This document shows positions 58,407 through 63,740 of a DNA stretch of 63,740 nt, one piece after another. The notes under the pieces were generated by a model. It did not search any database and was not told where the DNA came from. It was given only the letters and a program-made list of their open reading frames with translations. The stretch is from Bacillota bacterium. GTDB taxonomy: Bacteria > Bacillota > Clostridia > Lachnospirales > Lachnospiraceae. Both the position numbers and the translations under genes were made by a program. The stretch is from assembly GCA_902363515.1 (NCBI GenBank), contig CABJAN010000019.1, forward strand, positions 1 through 63,740, written 5' to 3'. The stretch's first letter is position 1. The number at the start of each line of letters is the position of its first letter.

Positions 58407-58447
58407 ATAACATAAGAATTGTTATCTATCCAGAAAAAGGATAAGAT
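58407..58447 (+). promoter_or_regulatory. TauE/SafE gene promoter with a LysR-type inverted repeat
   Basis: TTGTTA (58419-58424), 17-nt spacer, TAAGAT (58442-58447). ATAAC (58407-58411) and GTTAT (58421-58425) form an inverted repeat over the -35, a suitable site for the divergent LysR regulator. Confidence 0.6.
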
Positions 58448-58476
58448 GATATAGATTATAAAAGTGGAGGTCGCAT

Positions 58477-59259
58477 ATGTTTATTATCTTATTCTTTCTA
58501 ATCTGCTTTTTTGCGTCGGTAATTGGTGCGATTTGTGGAATTGGCGGCGGGGTAATTATCAAACCGGTTCTGGATGCTTTCCAAATGATGGACGTCAGTA
58601 CCATCAGCTTTCTTTCAGGATGTACCGTCTTATCCATGACAACGTATTCCGTTATCAAAAGCAAGATGAGCAAAACAAACAGTATTAATTCCAAAACAGC
58701 TTTGCCTTTAGCCCTTGGAGCAGCAGTTGGTGGTATTTTAGGAAAATGGATTTTTTCCCTTCTTACCAACACTTTTCCAATTTCCAAGGTGGGCGCTGTA
58801 CAGTCCATCTGTTTGATGCTGATTACCATCGGTACCCTTGTTTATACCATATACAAAGCCAAAATTAAAACTTACCATGTAACAAGTCCTGTTTTTTCCT
58901 GTATCATTGGCGTTGTACTTGGACTTCTTTCCTCATTCCTTGGCATTGGGGGAGGTCCTATTAACCTGGTAATCTTGTTTTTCTTCTTTTCCATGTCAAC
59001 AAAAGAAGCAGCAGAAAACTCTCTTTACATTATTTTCTTCTCACAAATAGCAAGTCTGCTTTCTTCTGTAGTGACAAGCAGTATCCCTGCTTTTGATCCT
59101 GTAGTCTTAATCTTTATGGTCATTGGCGGAATTGCCGGAGGTATTTTCGGACGTGGATTAAACAAAAAAATATCCGAAAAAACCGTAGACAAGCTCTTTA
59201 TTGGATTAATGGTAGTGATTATTTTTATTAACATCTATAATTTCTATTGCTTCATGTAA
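58477..59259 (+). CDS. TauE/SafE family sulfite exporter-like membrane protein
   Basis: Membrane protein of 260 residues with eight or so helices. The two TauE repeats show the family glycine motifs GAICGIGGGVIIKPVL and SSFLGIGGGPINLVIL. Members move organic sulfur anions, sulfite or sulfonates; the direction is uncertain. GTGGAGG precedes the ATG. The LysR partner and operator suggest induction by a sulfur compound. Confidence 0.92.
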   Translation: MFIILFFLICFFASVIGAICGIGGGVIIKPVLDAFQMMDVSTISFLSGCTVLSMTTYSVIKSKMSKTNSINSKTALPLALGAAVGGILGKWIFSLLTNTFPISKVGAVQSICLMLITIGTLVYTIYKAKIKTYHVTSPVFSCIIGVVLGLLSSFLGIGGGPINLVILFFFFSMSTKEAAENSLYIIFFSQIASLLSSVVTSSIPAFDPVVLIFMVIGGIAGGIFGRGLNKKISEKTVDKLFIGLMVVIIFINIYNFYCFM

Positions 59260-59261
59260 GC

Positions 59262-59306
59262 AAAAAGCCGGAACAGCTCCTTTTCCTGGATATGTTCCGG
59301 CTTTTT
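59262..59306. terminator. Bidirectional terminator between TauE and the ABC permease genes
   Basis: AAAAAGCCGGAACA and TGTTCCGGCTTTTT form a perfect stem of 14 bp; both strands end in T-runs. It serves the TauE gene and possibly the convergent permease gene. Confidence 0.9.
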
Positions 59307-59331
59307 CTTTTACCAGACAGTAACGTACCTG

Positions 59332-60564
59332 TTATTTCATTTGGGTTTTGCCATACACTCTAAAAATAATGGGAAATATGAGGCAAAACAGAATCAAATA
59401 CAAGGGTATCATAACGGATATTCCACCTAAAATCCTTCCGCCTATATGATACAGAGCAAAATCTTCCAGGTTCTTATTGATAAACAACAGCTGATCTGGA
59501 AATAATGTCATGACTCTCGCAAATGCCTCAAGTTTCCCCACAAAAGGCGGAATGCAGGTCAGTATAAACGGGATCGTAATGGCAAATACAGTAGAATGTG
59601 TTTTTGCAGAAACAAGCATAGCCAAGGTTGCAATAAACAAACTTCCAATATATCCACCAAAGGTGCTAAGCACATAATCCTGCAAATAGGTAATATTATA
59701 AATACTATTCCAGTTGCTAACACCTGTCTGGACTGCACATCCGCTGCCACTAAATCCCAATACAGCTAACACTATACCACTGAATAAAAGAACAACACTC
59801 CAGTAGAGAATCGTTGTAATCAGAAAACCAGCGCCCATTTTCGATAGAACAGCCTTTCCCCTTCCCCATCTTGTTGAAAAGAAAATAGAATCTGCTTTCC
59901 ATGTAAACTCATCAGAAAAAATACCTGCCACCAGAAATCCAATGATTAATACAGTAATCATCATTAGTGTTGGAAGATATTGGGAATCCAGCAGTGCTTT
60001 CCATCCGTCTGCATACTCATAATATAACGGTGTGTCCAGACTTTCATATTTATGAATCAGCCATTCTTTTTCATCTTTTGAAAACATGTCTGCTATCTCA
60101 TCCCGATTTAAGTAGTTTCTTAAACCCATTATTCGCTGTTCATAAAAATTCTCTGCTTCCTCTTCAGAGATACTATCGATTCTGTAATAATCAAAATTAT
60201 CAAATTCAGAAAAAGCAAGATTAATCATTTCTCGAATGTCAGAAAATCCCTGCTTCATTGCCGCTGCCTTATTATTTTCTTGTATGTCCTCTGACTTAGC
60301 CTCTGGCAAAGCGTTAATCGCTGCATTTTCCTGGATTACTTCTCTTAATACATCCTCCGTCAAATACCCTTCCCATTGACTTTTTTCGTCCTGCAAATGG
60401 CGGGCTGCCAAAATACCTGTTGACAAATTTCCATCTTTATCAACATAACGGACATCTCGTATAGCTAAAACGCTCCCTATTACAAGAACAGCGGTCAAAA
60501 TGAGCAGAGCCGCTTTATTTAATGGCTTTGAAAGTACCTTCTTAATCTCAAATAACAGCATCAT
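59332..60564 (-). CDS. ABC-2 type permease of the ECF sigma operon
   Basis: Membrane protein of 410 residues. After helix 1 (about 17-33) comes an extracytoplasmic region of roughly 170 residues rich in Glu/Asp/Ala, then about five helices in the C-terminal half, as in large ABC-2 permeases that handle peptides or lipids. The frame opens at 60633 within the ATPase gene; the ATG at 60564 (ATG at 60561 also possible) has AAGGCAGG and overlaps the ATPase end by 17 nt. Last gene of the four-gene operon. Confidence 0.8.
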   Translation of the reverse strand: MMLLFEIKKVLSKPLNKAALLILTAVLVIGSVLAIRDVRYVDKDGNLSTGILAARHLQDEKSQWEGYLTEDVLREVIQENAAINALPEAKSEDIQENNKAAAMKQGFSDIREMINLAFSEFDNFDYYRIDSISEEEAENFYEQRIMGLRNYLNRDEIADMFSKDEKEWLIHKYESLDTPLYYEYADGWKALLDSQYLPTLMMITVLIIGFLVAGIFSDEFTWKADSIFFSTRWGRGKAVLSKMGAGFLITTILYWSVVLLFSGIVLAVLGFSGSGCAVQTGVSNWNSIYNITYLQDYVLSTFGGYIGSLFIATLAMLVSAKTHSTVFAITIPFILTCIPPFVGKLEAFARVMTLFPDQLLFINKNLEDFALYHIGGRILGGISVMIPLYLILFCLIFPIIFRVYGKTQMK

Positions 60565-61435
60565 CAACACCTGCCTTCTCACCAAAATAATATAAAAATA
60601 CATCTTCCAGATTCGCCTCTTCCATGACTGCATCTGGAAAAGGCTTTTCTTTGGCTATAATTCTAAGTTCTACCCTTTGAGCTTCTGATTTGATATTTGA
60701 AATTTTATATTGCTTCATCAAATCCTGTACATTAGCTTTATTAGTATAACATTTCCATACCTTTTCGGTCATAGAGTGAATCAGCTCCTCTACGGTTCCC
60801 TTATGAAGAAGTTTCCCCTCCTTCATCAACCAGATTTCGTTTGCAATATATTCTACATCTGACACAATATGTGTGGAAAGCAGCACAAGCCTCTCCTGGG
60901 AAAGTTCACTAATCAAATTTCTAAATCGAATTCTTTCATTGGGGTCCAGGCCAGCCGTAGGTTCATCAAGAATTAAAATTTGGGGATCATTCAGCATTGC
61001 CTGGGCAATGCCGGCTCTCCGTTTCATACCCCCAGATAACTTTTTCATTTTTTGATTTTCTGCCTTTGAAAGTCCAACTTTTGCTATTAAATTCTTTACA
61101 CGTTTTTTCGCAACCGCCGGACGGATACCTTTCAAAGCTGCAATATAAAGAAGATAATCTTTGACTGTAAATTCCGGATAAAAGCCAAATTCCTGTGGCA
61201 GATATCCAAGCAGCTTTCTATAGTCCGCTCCCATTTGAAAAATGTCTTTTCCATTACATAAAATTTGTCCGCTGGTAGGTTGTAATAATGTGCAAATGAT
61301 TCTCATAAATGTGGTTTTTCCTGCACCGTTTACGCCCAGCAATCCATACACCCCATTTGTCATAGTAATATTTAAACAATCTACTGCTGTGAAATCGCCA
61401 AACTGTTTTGTAAGCTTACTAATTTTTAATTCCAT
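60548..61435 (-). CDS. ABC transporter ATP-binding protein of the ECF sigma operon
   Basis: ATPase of 295 residues. Walker A is LGVNGAGKTTFMR, the signature is KLSGGMKRRAGIAQ, Walker B ILILDEPTAGLDPNER, switch LLSTHIVSDVEYI. A C-terminal extension of about 75 residues is not part of the core. It overlaps both neighbours, starting 17 nt inside the membrane protein gene, so it is translationally coupled. It resembles YxlF-type ATPases of the Bacillus sigY operon in context. Confidence 0.93.
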   Translation of the reverse strand: MELKISKLTKQFGDFTAVDCLNITMTNGVYGLLGVNGAGKTTFMRIICTLLQPTSGQILCNGKDIFQMGADYRKLLGYLPQEFGFYPEFTVKDYLLYIAALKGIRPAVAKKRVKNLIAKVGLSKAENQKMKKLSGGMKRRAGIAQAMLNDPQILILDEPTAGLDPNERIRFRNLISELSQERLVLLSTHIVSDVEYIANEIWLMKEGKLLHKGTVEELIHSMTEKVWKCYTNKANVQDLMKQYKISNIKSEAQRVELRIIAKEKPFPDAVMEEANLEDVFLYYFGEKAGVDDAVI

Positions 61436-62180
61436 CTAATTTTTCCTCCCATATTCTATCGCAGCAATCAATAGACTTATATATCGTGAAAACCATAAAT
61501 ACCAAAGCAATACAAAAAAGAGTAACCCATACAGGAATCATAATGTCATAGTAGATACGTTCATCCAGTAGAATAAGCCACCAAACAGCACTCCAAATCA
61601 TGCACATACCCACAGCAACTACTTCGTTAAATCCCCGTTTATTACATAAAGTTCCAAAACAAATGCAAGCAGTAACTACTAAGGGAAATAAAAATTGCAC
61701 CAGCAAATCCGTTAAAGTTAATTGCAGAGTAATGGAAGCAATACCACAAAATACCGTAATAATAAAAACATCGATAATGCCAAATAATAACATTCTTGCA
61801 GAATAAACCTGCCTAAGTGAATAATAAGTAGCTGATTCAACCTCCATACATTGATTTGCTCTGTTTTTCCACAATTCTGGAATAATAAGAATGATAAATA
61901 ATGCTGCTACAACTCCCATGCTTCGATAAGCATATAAAGCATCCTCTGCAAATGGAAAGATTGCCCATAAAAGAATAAGAGTTAAAATTTGAAGTAGCCA
62001 CCATCTTTTTTTAATTAATCGAAACTGTATATATAGAAAAGAACCATATGACAAGTTTTTTTCTGCTTCAGCAAGAAGAAAGCTTTCCCTGGCAACTTCA
62101 ATGGTTTCTTGTATTTTTTCTTCCCTTGGATTCACCTTTCTTTTTTCTTTATACTTTTTCATCTGTTTATCCAGGTTCAT
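61419..62180 (-). CDS. Six-helix membrane protein of the ECF sigma operon, candidate anti-sigma factor
   Basis: Not recognised as a known family. 253 residues: a charged cytosolic N-terminus of about 60 residues (EEKIQETIEVARESFLLAEAE helical) followed by six hydrophobic segments and a short tail. It lies directly downstream of the sigma gene, overlapping it by 14 nt, the usual place for an anti-sigma factor; the N-terminal soluble stretch could bind the sigma factor. It could also be a transporter subunit. Confidence 0.7.
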   Translation of the reverse strand: MNLDKQMKKYKEKRKVNPREEKIQETIEVARESFLLAEAEKNLSYGSFLYIQFRLIKKRWWLLQILTLILLWAIFPFAEDALYAYRSMGVVAALFIILIIPELWKNRANQCMEVESATYYSLRQVYSARMLLFGIIDVFIITVFCGIASITLQLTLTDLLVQFLFPLVVTACICFGTLCNKRGFNEVVAVGMCMIWSAVWWLILLDERIYYDIMIPVWVTLFCIALVFMVFTIYKSIDCCDRIWEEKLDGIKN

Positions 62181-62712
62181 GAATCATCCCCTCCCTTCTC
62201 AGTAAATATTGCAAACGAATTCTTCCCTGCTTCAAACGATATTTAACAAGTGGAAGACCGATCTCTAAGGCACTGGCTATTTCTGTCAGTTTCATTTCCT
62301 GAAAATAATAAAGATGAATGACCTGTCGGAATTCATCCGGCAGTTGTTCTAAAGCCCATTCCAGCATCATTCTATCTGTAATTTTTTCTTCCAGATTGCC
62401 AGATAGTGACTCTACTTCTGATAGCCAATCTTCCTGAAGAAATAAGTTTTTTTGTTGCTTATAATAATTTTTGCAAAGGTTTCCTGCTATGGTATACAAA
62501 TAGTTTTTTGTTTTTCCTTTATAACGATAATCAGATAATTTTGCGAAAAAATTAGCGAAAGTCTCCTGTGTCAGATCTTCAGCATATTCTGTATCAAAAC
62601 AATGATAACTACAATATTTCAGAATATCACTATAATATTTGCGAACAAAAATCTCAAACGCATCATCATCGCCTTGTTTCATTTTTCTGATTAAAAGAAA
62701 ATCTACATCCAC
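62167..62712 (-). CDS. ECF-type RNA polymerase sigma factor
   Basis: Sigma-70 family, ECF group, 181 residues, with only region 2 (FEIFVRKYYSDILKYCSYHCFDTEYAEDLTQETFANFFAKL) and region 4 (LEQLPDEFRQVIHLYYFQEMKLTEIASALEIGLPLVKYRLKQGRIRL), given here as landmarks. The start is GTG at 62712 with AGGAGG 5 nt before. It is first in the operon sigma - membrane protein - ABC ATPase - permease, all overlapping, so it probably controls this operon. The promoter sequence is not clear; TTGCCA near 62780 is a candidate -35. Confidence 0.9.
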   Translation of the reverse strand: MDVDFLLIRKMKQGDDDAFEIFVRKYYSDILKYCSYHCFDTEYAEDLTQETFANFFAKLSDYRYKGKTKNYLYTIAGNLCKNYYKQQKNLFLQEDWLSEVESLSGNLEEKITDRMMLEWALEQLPDEFRQVIHLYYFQEMKLTEIASALEIGLPLVKYRLKQGRIRLQYLLRREGMIHEPG

Positions 62713-62916
62713 AAAATCCTCCTTTCTCGTCTATTGAAATTCTAAACGTTTATTCTTTCTACTATATATAACAACTTAGGATGGCAAAAAGATAGTATAA
62801 ATCAAAATTTATTTTTAGAATCGGCTTATAGAACATAGTCTGTGGCAGAATTATAAATTATTTAAACAATAAGAAAAAAGCAATGCAATGAATAAATGTA
62901 ATCAAACTTTTGAGAG

Positions 62917-62955
62917 CAAAAAAATAAGAGAAACGTTGATTTTACAGCGTTTCTC
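62917..62955 (-). terminator. Terminator of the rRNA/tRNA transcript
   Basis: GAGAAACG (62928-62935) and CGTTTCTC (62948-62955) form a perfect stem; on the minus strand TTATTTTTTTG follows. It lies 15 nt past tRNA-Leu. Between 62713 and 62916 I see no gene, only the sigma-operon promoter region. Confidence 0.85.
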
Positions 62956-62969
62956 CTACTTTAAATTAA

Positions 62970-63056
62970 TGCCGCAGACCGGAATCGAACCGGTACGGGA
63001 GTATAAGTCCCGCAGGATTTTAAGTCCTGTGCGTCTGCCTGTTCCGCCACTGCGGC
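62970..63056 (-). tRNA. tRNA-Leu (UAA)
   Basis: 87-nt class II tRNA with a long variable arm. Acceptor GCCGCAG/CTGCGGC with discriminator A; anticodon stem CAGGA/TCCTG with loop CTTAAAA (anticodon TAA). No encoded CCA. Confidence 0.97.
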
Positions 63057-63084
63057 ATTTCTTAGAATGAAAATTCATTCTAAA

Positions 63085-63158
63085 CGACCCAGAAGAGACT
63101 CGAACTCTCGACCTCCGCCGTGACAGGGCGGCGCTCTAACCAACTGAGCCACTGGGCC
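63085..63158 (-). tRNA. tRNA-Asp (GUC)
   Basis: 74 nt, acceptor GGCCCAG/CTGGGTC, anticodon stem CCGCC/GGCGG with loop CTGTCAC (GTC), discriminator G, no encoded CCA. Confidence 0.97.
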
Positions 63159-63196
63159 AAATATTTAATTAAATTTTTATGGATACCTTTACCAAA

Positions 63197-63270
63197 TGGA
63201 CCTTCGGGGACTCGAACCCAGGACCGACCGGTTATGAGCCGGTTGCTCTAACCAACTGAGCTAAAGGTCC
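63197..63270 (-). tRNA. tRNA with CAU anticodon (elongator Met or Ile2)
   Basis: 74 nt, acceptor GGACCTT/AAGGTCC, anticodon stem ACCGG/CCGGT, loop CTCATAA (CAT), discriminator A. Not an initiator tRNA by its acceptor pair. The body resembles Ile2 tRNAs, in which TilS would change C34 to lysidine, but an elongator Met cannot be excluded by eye. Confidence 0.93.
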
Positions 63271-63274
63271 ATAA

Positions 63275-63347
63275 AGCCGATGATCGGACTCGAACCGATA
63301 ACCTGCTGATTACAAATCAGCTGCTCTGCCAATTGAGCCACATCGGC
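63275..63347 (-). tRNA. tRNA-Thr (UGU)
   Basis: 73 nt, acceptor GCCGATG/CATCGGC, anticodon stem GCTGA/TCAGC with loop TTTGTAA (TGT), discriminator T. Confidence 0.97.
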
Positions 63348-63371
63348 ACACAATTAGAGGCTTACAGCCAG

Positions 63372-63443
63372 TGACTCCTACGGGAATCGAACCCGTGTTA
63401 CCGCCGTGAAAGGGCGATGTCTTAACCGCTTGACCAAGGAGCC
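63372..63443 (-). tRNA. tRNA-Glu (UUC)
   Basis: 72 nt, acceptor GGCTCCT/AGGAGTC, anticodon loop CTTTCAC (TTC) on stem CGCC/GGCG, discriminator A. Confidence 0.97.
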
Positions 63444-63456
63444 TTATTTTAAAAAA

Positions 63457-63529
63457 CTCCCCCTGTTGGACTCGAACCAACGACACTGCGGTTAACAGCC
63501 GCATGCTCTACCGACTGAGCTAAGGAGGA
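63457..63529 (-). tRNA. tRNA-Asn (GUU)
   Basis: 73 nt, acceptor TCCTCCT/AGGGGGA, anticodon stem TGCGG/CCGCA with loop CTGTTAA (GTT), discriminator G. First tRNA after the 23S gene, about 80 nt from it. Confidence 0.97.
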
Positions 63530-63612
63530 ATATCTTTCACACTATACCTTCAAAACCGCATACACAAAACTTCAAACCTACCAACTTCGCCACTGGAACC
63601 TTACGATTCCTT

Positions 63613-63740
63613 TGGTCAAGCCCTCGACCGATTAGTAGCAGTCAGCTCCATACATTACTGCACTTCCACCTCTGCCCTATCTACCTCGTCGTCTTCAAGG
63701 GGTCTTACTTCTTTCGAATGGGATATCTCATCTTGAGGGG
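63613..63740 (-). rRNA. 23S ribosomal RNA, 3' end (partial)
   Basis: The minus strand ends with the conserved 3' region of 23S rRNA: CCTCAAGATGAGATATCCC, then GAAGACGACGAGGTAGATAGG, and CTAATCGGTCGAGGGCTTGACC at the terminus, each shown as a short landmark. The gene continues past the right edge of the window. The 3' end is placed by comparison with other 23S ends and may be off by a few nt. Confidence 0.93.

Noticed and set aside
63310..63504. Open frame over the tRNA cluster
   Set aside because: It runs through tRNA-Thr, tRNA-Glu and tRNA-Asn and is composition noise.

Overview
The window is a chromosomal segment of a low-GC Gram-positive anaerobe, most likely a Lachnospiraceae member close to Blautia. 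Pointers are the hrcA-grpE-dnaK-dnaJ and groES-groEL clusters under perfect CIRCE operators, CodY, a SigK without a pro-sequence, the IreB-RuvX-DUF1292 trio, RNase J, a c-di-AMP receptor of the DarA/PstA family and many GGAGG ribosome binding sites. Family names come from reading the translated sequence; no database search was run.

Layout. 1-4609: a VanZ-like protein, then a minus-strand operon niaR - 2Fe-2S thioredoxin-like protein - alpha/beta hydrolase - birA, a four-cluster ferredoxin and darA. 4758-5722: tRNA-Gly and a nitroreductase with an unusual structured upstream region. 6076-8764: a plus-strand YtrA-type GntR/ABC-2 transporter module ending in a CPBP protease gene with an in-frame stop. 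8849-9286: remnant of a PD-(D/E)XK transposase/nuclease. 9318-22601: a carbohydrate locus with a YesM/YesN-type two-component system, a CUT1 ABC importer, a DUF624 protein and three GH31 glycosidases; one is YicI-like, so alpha-xylosides are the best substrate guess. 22603-28723: cell-wall amidase, guaB, DUF6106, a 161-nt long hairpin, groEL, groES and codY. 28890-36192: PepSY lipoprotein with an OmpR-type two-component system, then comM-dprA-topA.

36411-37037 is sigK on the plus strand. 37011-43945 is a minus-strand housekeeping block: ireB-ruvX-DUF1292, rnjA-ylbF-mltG-like-trmR-U32 peptidase (the yrrLMN arrangement of Bacillus) and mtaB. A divergent HPr-like gene at 44111 lacks the phosphorylatable histidine. 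44437-53638 is one long minus-strand series: hrcA, grpE, dnaK, dnaJ, prmA, rsmE, cysteine desulfurase, thiI. 53864-59259: uvrB, rho, and a divergent LysR/TauE pair. 59332-62712: a four-gene operon encoding an ECF sigma factor, a membrane protein (candidate anti-sigma), and an ABC ATPase with its permease, resembling the Bacillus sigY arrangement. The end is a tRNA cluster (Asn, Glu, Thr, Met/Ile2, Asp, Leu) directly downstream of a 23S rRNA 3' end, with no 5S gene between.

I see no CRISPR array, intact insertion sequence or prophage. The points most worth a second look are the 161-nt nested hairpin after groEL, the structured leader before the nitroreductase, the GH31/YesMN locus with its upstream direct repeats, the Crh-like HPr protein, the ECF/ABC operon, and two probable gene decay events near 8.7-9.3 kb.
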